From the NCBI GenBank assembly GCA_039720395.1, contig CM077826.1, forward strand, positions 36,732,790 to 36,796,789: a stretch of DNA of 64,000 bases, in the 5' to 3' direction. The DNA comes from Liquidambar formosana (Eukaryota > Streptophyta > Magnoliopsida > Saxifragales > Altingiaceae). The notes under the pieces are model-generated. The model was not told the origin of the DNA. It made no database searches and was given only the letters and a program-made list of their open reading frames with translations. A program made the translations under genes and the position numbers. Position 1 is the first letter of the stretch. Each line of letters opens with the position of its first letter. This document shows, piece after piece, positions 33,579 to 45,913 of the stretch.

Positions 33579-34678
33579 ATAAGTTTGTTGGTTTGCCTTG
33601 TAGTTGTGTGGTTTGCATTCTCTCCCTAAAACACCATTGATGGGTCATTTAAAAACATTTTTCAAAAGTGGTTTTTTATTCCAAAATTATTATATAGATG
33701 TATTCTTTTATATGTAAGCAACATATTCTTAAAATTTCGTGAGAAATAGATGAGTATTTTGAGAGAAAACGCAAACTTTAGTTTCGGAATTTATGATTTT
33801 TCCGAAACTTTGGACTAATTTTTTATGCACCTAGAATTGTTAGTATTGAATAACACTAGTATGTTGTTAAACTATGTTGCGAAGGCTTTCCAGAGACATA
33901 AATTTTGCAGCCTGTCAAAGTTGGCCCTGCAACCTTTCATATGCTAGTGCGAATTTGGTTAATTGGAGAAGATGAAGTGTAGAGATTCGCGATAACCACT
34001 CTCACCCGAGGAGAGTACTAGCACGTGAGCACTAGTGGCTGGTTCTCATGTTGTGTGGACCCCACACTTAGATTGTAAAATTCAACTAGAAGCTAACTAC
34101 GTTAAAGGTGTCACTGAAAGTGGCTGTTTGGCTAGCGCGTGGAGTGCTCGCGCCAATTACTGGTGAGTGCTTCTGTTCCACTTAAAAAAGGTGACGTAGG
34201 TAGCATGTGCCCACATGCGGGTGACGACACGTGAGGGCACTTTCCAAGGCCATTTTGGGCCAAATATTTTCTAGAATTTTTTTTATTTCCTATTTTTTGG
34301 TGAATTTTAATTTATTTTTAAATTATCAGAAAATATTTTTATAATTAAAAATTGAGAAAATCACAATAAAACCACCCCACTTGTGCGCATGGGGGCATGT
34401 GAAGGGGTGTTTGGCTTCCTGGAAATTTATGGAATTATTTTTCAGGCTTATTCTTGACCCTAGCTTGCTACACCTCCCACCATAGCTTCTGGATTTTTTT
34501 ATTTTACTATTATTTGAGTTTTTTCTTTATCGAAAAAATTAAATAATATTATTTTATGCAAAATTAAAATTTCCAGAGGCTATATTTTTATTATTTAAGC
34601 ATGTGTGAGTGATTGTTTGTCACTGGGAGAGTTATGCGACATGGATTAACTGTGCATATTTTAATTACATGTGGTAAT
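33579..34678. other. Non-coding interior of the host retroelement
   Basis: AT-rich sequence without a credible open frame. It continues across the copia insertion at 52019, as shown by the GTAAT duplication on both sides. Confidence 0.45.
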
Positions 34679-36340
34679 TGTTGGTAATCAACCTAGAGAG
34701 GAAAAATACAAAGGCGGAATTTAAAATTTTTCCTATGATTCTCAAACCCATGAATCTTAATTATGCTTAATACAAAAACCATAAACCTAACTACCAAGAG
34801 AGTTAGGGTACTTACAGTTGAACAAGTCTTCTCTTTTATGCTCCAAGCTTTGTCTTCTGATTGAGCAGTCCAAGTGCACTGCCTCTAACAGTATCCACAC
34901 CTAGCTTGAGCAAGTTGTCCTTTCCTTCTTCTTCCTTAGGGTTGCTAGAGGTAAAGAAGAGAGAGAGAAAGAGAGAGCCTCCAAGGGAGAATTCGGCCAG
35001 CACTTAGGGAGGAGTGATTGTGATTGTGATGTCATCACCTTATAGTGGGCATTATATAGCCCACTAATAGGGCCAGCCAAAGGGGGATTCCAAACCCTAA
35101 TCTAATTTGTGTAATTACTCTTAATTACACAATTAGCCCACTAGTTTGCATCAAATACAAATTAGCCCCTTAAAGAACTTTTCTTTAATCACTTATACCC
35201 TTTCTCTCATAGACAATCAAGCTCTCTTAGCATGATCAGTGTGTGACCCATTGGGTTCACATCATCAAGTAGTAGGAACAGCACAAGTTGTGCACAATGG
35301 AACACTTTCCATTAAGGGTCTAATTGAAACTCCTTTCAATTCCCTAATTGATTATAACTCATTTATATCAATTAGGGCTTCTACTAACCATGAGTAACAC
35401 CTAGCATATAGCTCATGGTGTGGTCCTTAATGAGGTGAATAGTCATTTACAAAGAACCCTTCTGTTATAGTTTACAGGTTACAATTCCATCCTTCCATCA
35501 ACACAATGTCTCCAATTGAACTAATAGGACATAGAAGTCTGTCAAGTCCCTAGTTCAATTACTTTATACTCATTCATTAATATCAACTCAATGATGAACT
35601 TATGGAAACTCCTTTCCATATTCATTCTACCATGGGCCCATGGATTTAATGAGTTATATTCAATGAATGCTGTATGAGACATTCACTCTCTTTTTCCTGA
35701 GAGTGATGGATTCCTTGTTGATCACTCACATGCCTTCACACACATAGCAGTAGGGCCAATGAACACCCTTACAGACCCCTGAATAGGATCTGCACTTAGT
35801 GTTATCAAACTTCTAAAGCTACATGTATAAGACAACCATGGTGTCTCAGGTCTAAGGATTACTTGTACCACTATAACAATGAGAAACTGATTGACAGTCA
35901 GGTTAAAACTCCATTAAGTTTATCTCATATCTTTGGTCACATTCAGTGTACCTATTCTTATAATAGGCACCCACTTGTTGGTTGTAGTGTCTCCACACAA
36001 ATAGCTTGAGACTAGCTATCCTCCTATAGAGTCAACCTAACAAGTGTTAGTCCTATGGTTCATTACTGTCCATCATAGTGAACCTTCAACTAGGAATGAT
36101 TTAGGAGTTTAGTATAGAGATATATTTACAGTCTCAAAATTACAACCCTTTGTAATTTCATATTCTCAACTCTAACTCCATGGACATATTATGTAAATAT
36201 AAATGATGCAAATAAACATAATAGAATAAGCCCTTTTATTAAATCAATAATAAATGTGACATATATAAATAAAATCAATTGATTGTTCCTAATCCCTAAA
36301 CAATCATCTCCATGATTGGCTCTAGGGCATAATCCTAACA
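34679..36340 (-). repeat. Copia C 3' LTR (1662 bp)
   Basis: Near-identical in order to 50348-52013, with a few substitutions and small indels visible (for example an extra AGT at 35268 and absence of the CCTACTG seen at 51422). Confidence 0.93.
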
Positions 36341-36583
36341 ATCTCCCACTTGCACTATAGCCAATCCACCATGTATCTCATACTCATATCCTGTCGGTGG
36401 TGATCCAACACACTTGGGTCATAGCTTTACTAAAGGGGTCTTCTTTATTCTCTGTTCTTTTAAACTTTTATATGTATATGTCATCTCTTCCAATGATCTC
36501 TCTAATCACTTGGAATTGCCGCTTAAAGTTTGGACTTTTGATGAGACCGTGGATCCTTGTCTTGAGCACTAGCCTTATTGTTG

Positions 36584-37844
36584 TCACAAAAACAATAGTA
36601 AAGGCTTCTCAATGTCAGGAACCACTCCTAGCTCTGCAATGAACTTACTCATCCAAACATGCAGCAATGCACTCAAATTTACAACTCCACCATTTAAGGT
36701 GAGAACATACCTCGATGTTGATCTCCTATCATCATCGTCAGATTGAAAATCTGTATCCGTTCTACCAATCATTTCAAGTTTCTTTCTCCATAGGCAAGGG
36801 ATAGGTCCTTTAGTTCTTCTCAAGAACTTAAGGATAGCCTTGACTGCTTTCCAGTGTTCCTTATCTGGGTTTGCTTGATATCTGCTCGTAACATTTACAG
36901 CAAAACTGATATCTGGTCTTTTAGTTATAGACAACTTGATTCCATGTCTGACAGGAATTTAGACCTCCTTTTGGAATCATGCATTTTGAACTCTTTCAAA
37001 ATCTTGTCCATGTACTTCGATTGGGAGAGACTTAGCATCCTTTAGATCTATCTCTATAGACCCCTATTCCTAGAATATAGGATGCTTCTTCCAAATCTTT
37101 TATGGAGAAACTTTGTGAAAAACCAATTTTTCACTTTTGACAACGTCTTTACATTATTCCCTAATAAGTAAAACGTCATTCACTCATAGAATCATAAAAG
37201 TGATCGCACTCCCACTAACCCTTCGTACAATCATGGTACAATGATGGGTTCTGTCTTAACAGGGACAGGGGTTGCATCAATGTTGGTTTGTGTCTCATTA
37301 GACAACTCTTTGATTTCTATTTTCCTGTTATTGCCTTCTTCTTGAATAAACTCTTTTTCAAGAATGATTGCAAACTTATTAACAAACACTTTTGTTCATC
37401 AGGATAATAAATATGATATCCTAAACTCCTTTTTAGGATAAACCACAAACCTATATTTAAGTTATCTTGATTTCCAATTTGATTACATCATGTGTCTCTA
37501 CATATGCTGTGCAATCCCATACCTTAACATGCTTAAGGTTTGGTGCTTCCCTTTCCATATCTCATATAGGTCCTAAGGGACAGCTTTGGTTTGAACTCCG
37601 TTTCACAGGTACGCGGCAGTTTGTAGGGCATATCCTTAAAAGGATAATATTCAGTCGTTGTAACTTATTATGGATCAGACCATATCCAATAAGGTCATCT
37701 ACCTCTTTCTCGAAAACCATTTCTAAGAAGTGTCCATTGTGACAGAATGCTTATTTGAACAAATTGATTTGAAAAATCACAGGTTAAATATTTGCCTCCT
37801 CGATCCAATCGTAGAGCTTGATATTTTTACCAGTTTGTTTCTCT
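36584..37844 (-). pseudogene. Copia C pol remnants (integrase end, RT, RNase H)
   Basis: Minus-strand reading from the Tat insertion gives EVEKQTGKNIK at the break, then LKHVKVWDCTAYV and YYPDEQK of the integrase C-terminus (about 37560-37380). RT traces follow (FMILxVNDVLLI, AKSLPIEVHGQDFERVQN). RNase H lies at 36934-36584 with TKRPDISFAVNVTSRYQANP, HWKAVKAILKFLRRTKG, SDDDDRRSTSRYVLTLNGG and KFIAELGVVPDIEK. Frames shift repeatedly and most of RT is deleted. The family resembles copia elements with 'MYAMxCTRPD..YAxSVTSRYQ' RNase H domains. Confidence 0.85.
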
Positions 37845-38180
37845 ACTTCTGTTGACACCCAATTTTGTACCGCCTGACATTTTGGACCACCTTTAAGCCC
37901 AATGATGAAGGGCAACAGCAGATGAACTACCACAAGCGAGCCTGAAGGACCCATGCAGGCACAACACAGCTTTTTGATACCTTTTGATACCCCATGATCG
38001 TATGAGCATGGTTTATGCACGTACATGCATCTTCCATGCACGTACGATCATGCCCTTTATTTTCGAAAATTTCAGCTTTTCCCCCCAAATCGTTTCTTTC
38101 CTTATGAAGCCCCTATGCTAACAACTGCTTGATGGCAGCTGGGAAACCCTAATGGACTCCGAAATAAACCCTAATCACCA

Positions 38181-38190
38181 TCTATAAATA
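38181..38190 (+). promoter_or_regulatory. TATA box of Tat-like 5' LTR
   Basis: TCTATAAATA followed by CCCTGCTTTC, the LTR promoter expected to drive the gag transcript. The same site recurs in the 3' LTR near 44285. Confidence 0.65.
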
Positions 38191-38800
38191 CCCTGCTTTC
38201 ATTCAAGAGAAGGGACCGATTTTTCTTAAGCCCACACCCCCCAAAGGATCCAACTTTTGCACCCTAGCCTCCAACTCGAAAGATCTGACAACTCATAGTT
38301 GTGACTACGAGAGGTCCGGAAGGCAAGCTTGTGGAGAAATTGCTGTTGCCCGTACCTGAGGGTAACGATTTTCAATCCTTTATTCCATTTCCTTGTGATT
38401 TAGCATGATTATTAATTGTATAAAATGTGCATAACATCTTCCACATCCCTTTCATTTAATGGTTAGCATTCAGATTCGTTTTAGCATCTATTCATCCCTT
38501 GCATATGATATTCCATACTCTATATATTGTTTGGGTATATAGGATAGGTAGAATTCTGCAATCATATCTCTTTATTAATTCTTGGTATTCGATTCACATG
38601 ATTTAAGACTACATGTATGAATATTGTTTATTGCATCTTCATTAGCATTTACTATCATTCCATCATCTAGGTTTAGGCCATCCTATTATCCCTAAATCAG
38701 ATTGTAGCCATTTTATTGCATATATTCGAGTCATAGATCCGTTCGGGCACAACATGGTAAGTACGGGATGGGATTTTCGTAGGCAAGTACGTACGTACGT

Positions 38801-38842
38801 ATGAGACGCACGTACGTGCGTCTCATATGCACGTACGTGCAT
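38801..38842. promoter_or_regulatory. Paired perfect palindromes in LTR
   Basis: Positions 38801-38826 form a perfect 26-bp palindrome with arm ATGAGACGCACGT. It is followed without a gap by a perfect 16-bp palindrome (ATGCACGTACGTGCAT, 38827-38842) and preceded by ACGTACGTACGT. The same 42 bp occurs in the other LTR at 44903-44944. The ACGT cores resemble bZIP-type binding sites, and the long palindrome could form a hairpin in RNA. Role unknown. Confidence 0.8.
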
Positions 38843-39288
38843 GACCCACGTTTTGCAGACTAATCCTTGTTTTGCAGGCTGTGTAAGTATGATTCGACTC
38901 TGTTAAATGCTTTTGTGTTCTGTGTATATATTTATTTCTCTCGTTTTACCTTGATTTCATACCTATTTGCCATTGTGTGCCATCGATTGAATTAAATCAT
39001 TGAATTAATTGAATATGGTTGAGCCTAATTAAGTCCTTTTTAATTAAAGCCAATAAGTACATGTGGGGGCCGGCCTTGGCCGGGCGTAGATGGGTGCCTA
39101 ACACCTTCCCATCCGCGTACCCTAGCTCCGAACCCGAATAATCTCAGGTTTTGGTAAGTTAGACCCTTCTTAGGGTCGATTGGTTCCCGAAGCCAAATCG
39201 GGTGGCGACTCCCTTTTCACCCTAATCATTCGTGGTTAGTGGCGTACTACCCCCAAGCCCGGGCGTGGTTCAGGACACGGCGCTCACA

Positions 39289-40450
39289 ATGGCGACTCCA
39301 CTGGGGACGGAGAGCTAAACTCCAAGGTATTTATTGGCTTTAATTAATTAGGAGACTTAATTGGGCAAAACCAAAATCGCACACACGCGCACAATTTTGG
39401 CATTTATTATCCCTCGATGGCAGTCTGATTAGAGACTCGGGTTCCATTTAGTTCCTATGGGCAACTCGATTCAGCACCATCAACCTACGGCCTGTGCCAC
39501 TAGCCTGTAATAAGCTAGTGAGTACATTAACGGGTCGCTCTTTGAGTACCCTAGCCTGGGTGACCCTTGAAGGAGAAGTACCCTAATTGATCGACCACAC
39601 TAATGTTCCCCACAGACCATTGCATAGCCTTGATTGAATGTGTGTCATGTTGCATTTGCACTTAGGCCTATGATGTTTAGGTTAGGGGGCAAAGCCCATC
39701 ATTGTCTATTATCATTTTAAGTCTAGGCCCAATTGAGAGGTGAGGTGTGTGATCATGTAATTGGACCTAAGCCCAAAAAAAAAAAATCCAAAAAAAAATC
39801 AAAAAAAAAAATATGGGCTTGGATCCAAATGAGGATAAAAGATTGTGTGATTATTGTAATGGGCCTAGGTGCAAAAAAGGATAGACTTTGGTTGGTTAAA
39901 CCCAATGTGATACTTTAACTTCATGTGTCTTTAATGTGATTTTATGGGTTATAGATCCATTATCATCTCATCTTCCTAGGGGCATCTCATTGATTGTAAT
40001 CTTCATTAGGGGTTTTAGGTTCTTTGTATCTCCTTTGATGTGTGGTCTTTTAGTTGGTCCATTTTAGGGGCATTAGGCCCAATCATTTTAAGTTTACATC
40101 TTTTCCTTTTTGGTTTTGTATGTTGTTATCATATCTCTTGTCTAGATCTTTAGTTGTTATTTTAGGAGTCTAGGTCCATTTGCATCCTCCATATTAGGTC
40201 ATTGTCATTTGTTCATCTCATTCTAAGTGTGTCTAAGTTCTCCCTTTGGTTCAGCCCCTTTAGTCTTTGTTTGTCTTCATCTTATTCCAGGGGCATGTTT
40301 GGATGGAAATTGATATGGAATCATTATGAATAATCAAAGTAATAGCTTTTATAAGGATAAACACATTCCTTGCAGGGGTAACCAATCATTGCTTGGGTTC
40401 GTAATTCATTTGGAAGGCTAAAAAGAGCAGAAACATCACAAACCACTGAA
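39289..40450 (+). other. Leader of Tat-like element
   Basis: Starts at the primer-binding site and is non-coding. It contains an A-rich run (39775-39810). It carries no counterpart of the extra ORF1 that Ogre elements place before gag. Confidence 0.5.
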
Positions 40451-41755
40451 ATGGATGCTGAACAAGATTTGGTGAAGAAACTAGAAGAAATGATGGCAAA
40501 GATGATGGAAAGATCAATGGCTCCTATCTTGAAAAGACTCCAGAAGATTGAAGTTAACCAAGGTAAACAGACAGTTGAGACTGGGGAAGAGGATGAAGAT
40601 TTTATTTTTGATGAAAAAGACCATGAGGACTACCTTTAGAAGAAGGAAACTGAGGCTAAGAAGAAGGAAGCTGAAGCTAAGAAGGAATCTGAAGCCGAGA
40701 AGAAAGCTAAAAGGAGAGAGGTGCAAGACATTTCTGATGAGGTAGAAAAAATGAAGACTATTTTGAGGAAATCCCAAGGTGTTGAAGAGTACATGCTAGA
40801 CATGGATGAATTATGCCCATTCCCGAACATCCAATTACCCCCAAAATTCAAAATGCCAAAGATGGATGTATTTGATGGGACTAGTAATCCTCGCAATCAC
40901 TTGAAACAGTACATTCTAGCAATGAAACCTATGGGACTTTCTAAAGAGCAAATTGTGCATTGTTTCCCTAGAACTCTTAATGGTGATGCGATGAACTGGT
41001 ACCTTTCCTTGAACAATGCGAAGACCCGAGACTGGAAGGAGCTGGCTATGGAGTTTGTGCACCATTATAACTATAATGTCCAACTTGATGTCACTCTACG
41101 AGATTTAGAGACCACTAAGCAAAAGAGTAATGAGACATTCTCTGAGTTCTTGACAAGGTGGAGGGCTAAAGCTATTAAAATGCCCAATCGTCCAACTGAG
41201 AAGGATCAGGTGCGCATGATTGTGAAGAATCTTCTACCAACTTTCGGAAGACCATTGATGCCTATCCCATTGAAGACTTTTGAGGATTTGTATGATGCTG
41301 GCATACAAGTGGAAGATGGTATAGATAGTGGGTTGATTGACAAAAATGATGGGAAGAAGCGCGCATATGGATTCGGCAGCTCGAGTACAAGTAACGGTAG
41401 TAAGCCGAATGAAGTGAATGCTGTTAATTCGCGTAATGGACCTAGGGAATTCTTTCCACTTGGTGTGTCCCTATCTACAGCCCTTTGGAATTTGGTGAAA
41501 AGAGGAAAGTTGAAGCCACTAGATCCTACTCCTATCAACAAATCAGCACCTAACTACAATGAGAATGAATACTGTGATTTTCACCAGAGTCACGGCCATC
41601 ATACTGATAAGTGCGGTCGTCTTCGCCATACCATTCAGGACATGATTGATTCAGGGAAGCTTCCTAAACCAGGATTGCCTAATATATCGACGAATCCACT
41701 TCCAGACTATCATACCATGCCACCTCCAAATGGGGATGGGGCGTCGTGGATTTGA
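40451..41755 (+). pseudogene. Tat-like gag with one amber codon
   Basis: A single frame from ATG 40451 to TGA at 41753-41755, interrupted once by TAG at 40637-40639 inside a charged, coiled-coil-like lysine/glutamate stretch (EDYL*KKETEAKKK). After it come MDVFDGTSNPRNHLKQYI, LNGDAMNWYLSLNNAKTRDW, FVHHYNYNVQ and ETFSEFLTRWRAKAIKMPNR, the core of Tat-lineage gag (Retrotrans_gag). Near the end is the cysteine/histidine segment YCDFHQSHGHHTDKCGRLRH. It would form the capsid. A one-base change from CAG would explain the stop. Internal ATG 40721 could still give a 344-residue protein with the whole capsid core, so loss of function is not certain. Confidence 0.88.
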
Positions 41756-43180
41756 AAGAAAATGGTTGCTTAGTTTCTACAGTTCTAAGATATTATTTGA
41801 ATAATTGGTCATTTTGGTTAGATTTTTATAGTTTGGAACAACTATTTGGGATAATTATTTTGGTATGATTGTTTCTTTTGCTTATCAGTGAATGGCTTGC
41901 ATTAATTTATTGCTTGTTTTCTTTAAATTTGATGTGGTCTGCCTTTTTAGCACATGAGTTAATATGCTTACCCTTTTAATGCTTGAATTGTGAACGATGG
42001 AAATCAAAATGAAGAGAGGCCATCATTTCTGCTATCCTTCAAAAGAAAAGAAAAATCCCTTGCTAACCTCTTTGAGCCTGAATAATTTCTTTTCTGATAC
42101 CCTTGTCAAGGATTACCCCTTACACTAGTAGGAAATTTTAAAGAGGTGTTTATCTGAAAGAAGGGGTAGTATATATATTGAAAAGAAAATAATTGATTGA
42201 AGAAAATTGAGAAAAAGAGAAAGAAAGAAAGAAAGAAAGAAAAGGAAAAGAAGAAAAAAAAAAAAAAAGGAAAAAAGAAAAAAATGGTGCTAGAATGAAA
42301 TAGCAAATTGATTACTAAGCTGGGAAATGAAGTGAAGGAACATCATTGAGGTAATCCTTGACAGATAGGAACCCATGGAAATAAATTTTGAGCCTTTATT
42401 ATCTTTTCTTTCTTGAACCTAGAACCCTGAGCCTACATTACAATCCAGATAAAGTCCTCTCTGATTGATTGAAGTTGTTCAAATGAACTACGTAAGGCTT
42501 GATCCCTTCTTGGGTACGTAGGCAACCGTTAGAGGTGCAGCCACATTATTATTGATGCAAGGGGCATGTGCCAAAAGACTCATGTGTTGGAAGATTGAAC
42601 CATTGATAATTCAAAAGGAAGATTGGGATTTTATTAATGTTTTCCATGCCATGGAAGAAGGTCTCAAGCAGTTCAATGTGATGGTGAGAATAATTCTTTA
42701 AAGGTGCTGATGGGTTGACTATGGGAAGAATAAGGAGAAGAAGGCCTGCTAGGTTGAAAACCCGAAAGGGCGACCTAGGCAAAAGTTAGGGCATGAGGAA
42801 AATGAAAAGTTGAAAAAGAAAAAAATATATATAAGAAAAAAATAATAAAATAAAGGAAATGATGAAGGAAGGATTTCAAGCAAGGGGCAAGGTGAACCTT
42901 GCGAGGGATGTGTCCCAAAATAAAAGAATATTTCTAAGATTATCCGTGTTGGTCTCATGAATCAATTTCCTCCTTAGTGTGTCTTGGGAGTCTTCTCATC
43001 TAAGGGATTTTGTTTTATAAGTCATTCTTTTGTTATCCATCCCTTAGACTAGGGTCTGTTTTTGTCATTATTCCTTGAAATAGGGTCTGCATTCATGTAA
43101 CTTCATATCTTTGTGCATCCCCCGAGGAAGGGATGAGATTTGTTTGCTTGTGCATTCCCAGAGAAAGGAATTACATTTCT
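41756..43180. other. Non-coding region where pol would lie
   Basis: No protease, RT or integrase motif in any frame. There is a GAAA-type run at 42217-42290 and an AAATAA-rich stretch at 42820-42860. The expected pol of 3-4 kb is absent, not merely mutated. Confidence 0.7.
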
Positions 43181-43182
43181 TT

Positions 43183-43660
43183 TTTATCCACAGGGACAGG
43201 GATAAAATTTCTATGCTTGTTTATAATCCACAGGAACAGGGATCGTGCATTTATCCACAAGGACAGGGATAAAATTTCTATGTTTGTTTATAATCCACAG
43301 GGACAGGGATCGTGCTTTTATCCACAGGGACAGGGATAAAATTTCTATGTTTGTTTATGATTCACAGGGAAAGGGATCGTGCTTTTATCCACAGGGACAT
43401 GGATAAAATTTCTATGTTTGTTTATGATCCACAGGGAAAGGGATCGTGCTTTTATCCACAGGGACATGGATAAAATTTCTATGCTTGTTTATGATCCACA
43501 GGGACAGGGATCGTGCTTTTATCCACAGGGACATGGATAAAATTTCTATGCTTATTTATGATTCACAGGGAAAGGGATCGTGCTTTTATCCACAGGGATA
43601 GCGATAAAATTTCTATGTTTGTTTATGATCCACAGGGAAAGGGATCATGCTTTTATTCCC
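43183..43660 (+). repeat. 67-bp tandem array, seven copies
   Basis: Units of 67 bp contain TTTATCCACAGGGACAGGGA, TAAAATTTCTATG and ATGATCCACAGGGAAAGGGA, so each unit has two half-repeats built on ATCCACAGGGA. Seven units plus a degenerate eighth (43653-43680) lie between gag and the 3' LTR. Tat/Ogre elements are known to carry variable tandem repeats at this place, and these can seed satellites. Confidence 0.92.
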
Positions 43661-43952
43661 CGGGAAAGGAATAAAGATATCTTTGGCATCTTCATTGCTA
43701 TGTTAATCTTCGCAATTAGTAGTTTCGAGAAATTACTTACTGAGTGCCCCATTGTCTTGCATGAACTACGATAGGTCTGATCTCCATAGAGTACGTAGGA
43801 AGTTAGGCGAAGCCTAATCCGACCCTCATGCATGCATTTGCATTTATTACATGTGCACTTTTGGTTCAGGAAAGTCAGTCAGTTCAAAATGGTTTGTCTT
43901 CTGGTCTTCCGATTCCAATCACCTTGTGAATGAAACCGAAAGAAGGGGCAAC

Positions 43953-45390
43953 TGTTGACACCCAATTTTGTACCGCCTGACATTTTGGACCACCTTTAAG
44001 CCCAATGATGAAGGGCAACAGCAGATGAACTACCACAAGCGAGCCCGAAGGACCCATGCAGGCACAACACAGCTTTTTGATACCTTTTGATACCCCATGA
44101 TCGTATGAGCATGGTTTATGCACGTACGTGCATCTTCCATGCACGTACGATCATGCCCTTTATTTTCGAAAATTTCAGCTTTTCCCCCCAAATCGTTTCT
44201 TTCCTTATGAAGCCCCTATGCTAACAACTGCTTGATGGTGGCTGGGAAACCCTAATGGACTCTGAAATGAACCCTAATCACCATCTATAAATACCCTGCT
44301 TTCATTCAAGAGAAGGGACCGATTTTTCTTAAGCCCACACCCCCCAAAGGATCCAACTTTTGCCACCAGCCTCCAACTCGAAAGATCTGAAAACTCATAG
44401 TTGTGACTACGAGAGGTCCGGAAGGCAAGCTTGTGGAGAAATTGCTGTTGCCCGTACCTGAGGGTAACGATTTTCAATCCTTTATTCCATTTCCTTGTGA
44501 TTTAGCATGATTATTAATTGTATAAAATGTGCATAACATCTTCCACATCCCTTTCATTTAATGGTTAGCATTCAGATTCGTTTTAGCATCTATTCATCCC
44601 TTGCATATGATATTCCATACTCTATATATTGTTTGGGTATATAGGATAGGTAGAATTCTGCAATCATATCTCTTTATTAATTCTTGGTATTCGATTCACA
44701 TGATTTAAGACTACATGTATGAATATTGTTTATTGCATCTTCATTAGCATTTACTATCATTCCATCATCTAGGTTTAGGCCATCCTATTATCCCTAAATC
44801 GCATTGTAGCCATTTTATTGCATATATTCGAGTCATAGATCCGTTCGGGCACAACATGGTAAGTACGGGATGGGATTTTCATAGGCAAGTACGTACGTAC
44901 GTATGAGACGCACGTACGTGCGTCTCATATGCACGTACGTGCATGACCCACGTTTTGCAGACTAATCCTTGTTTTGCAGGCTGTGTAAGTATGATTCGAC
45001 TCTATTAAATGCTTTTGTTTTCTGTGTATATATTTATTTCTCTCGTTTTACCTTGATTTCATACCTATTTGCCATTGTGTGCCATCGATTGAATTAAATC
45101 ATTGAATTAATTGAATATGGTTGAGCCTAATTAAGTCCTTTTTAATTAAAGCCAATAAGTACATGTGGGGGCCGGCCTTGGCCGGGCGTAGATGGGTGCC
45201 TAACACCTTCCCATCCGCGTACCCTAGCTCCGAACCCGAATAATCTCAGGTTTTGGTAAGTTAGACCCTTCTTAGGGTCGATTGGTTCCCGAAGCCAAAT
45301 CAGGTGGCGACTCCCTTTTCACCCTAATCATTCGTGGTTAGTGGCGTACTACCCCTAAGCCCAGGCGTGGTTCAGGACACGGCGCTCACA
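43953..45390 (+). repeat. 3' LTR of Tat-like element
   Basis: Partner of 37850-39288, preceded by GAAAGAAGGGGCAAC. The palindrome pair is retained at 44903-44944. Confidence 0.95.
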
Positions 45391-45913
45391 ACTTCATATC
45401 TGAATTCTTTGAACCTTTTCAAATGTTTCAAATTTGTACTTCTTTTAGTATATGCACCTATACCTTAACATTTTTAAGTAAAGGTTCATAAAGTACGAGA
45501 AACTATTTCTCTTGTTCTCTTGGGTTTATTAGCATTCAATTTTAGAGCTATCATGTTTCATGCAATTCATATTTGCAAGGTAGTTTAGAAGATAAATGCT
45601 ATAAATTCTAGAAGTAATGAACTCTTCATATAAAACATTTATTAAATCAAACTAAAACACTGTTTAGGCAAAACTGAAATAAAGATAATGTTTCTAAAAA
45701 CTTCTGGAATGTCAAGATAGCTTATTAATTCTAAACTACTCCTTCAGGTAGAGTCAAGCAGCAAGTCCCATAGCTAATATAGCAACACTTTGCTCCATTC
45801 TCTACTTGTAGGGATATTCCGCTTCTACGCAGCCTTCTGCTTCCCACTAGATCCTACATGGAATTCAAAATTCACATCAGAATTAAGTACCCAAGTGGAA
45901 GCAAAACTAACAT

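Larger units (their letters stand above)
37850..39288 (+). repeat. 5' LTR of Tat-like element
   Basis: TATA box TCTATAAATA at 38181-38190 marks the likely promoter. The region after it is U5-like and contains a cluster of perfect ACGT palindromes at 38787-38842. It ends with a GGTGGCGACTCCC-containing block near 39200 that echoes the primer site. Confidence 0.95.
37850..45390 (+). mobile_element. Tat/Ogre-like gag-only LTR retrotransposon, nested
   Basis: A complete, non-autonomous element inserted in the copia integrase. Target duplication ACTTC is at 37845-37849 and 45391-45395. The 1.44-kb LTRs (37850-39288, 43953-45390) begin TGTTGACACCC and end CGCTCACA. The primer-binding site TGGCGACTCCACTGGGGA begins at 39290, typical of Tat/Ogre elements. 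A polypurine stretch GAAAGAAGGGG lies just before 43953. The only coding region is gag (40451-41755); protease, RT, RNase H and integrase are absent. It must rely on enzymes from a related element. A tandem array precedes the 3' LTR. By eye the LTRs differ at only about 15 positions, so this is the youngest datable insertion in the window. Confidence 0.95.

Noticed and set aside
37784..38041. Minus-strand frame joining copia integrase residues to LTR sequence
   Set aside because: It crosses the Tat insertion junction and is a chance chimera; the LTR part recurs at 43884-44144 without function.
43183..43680. CRISPR-like array
   Set aside because: The units are directly adjacent without unique spacers, in a eukaryotic retroelement.
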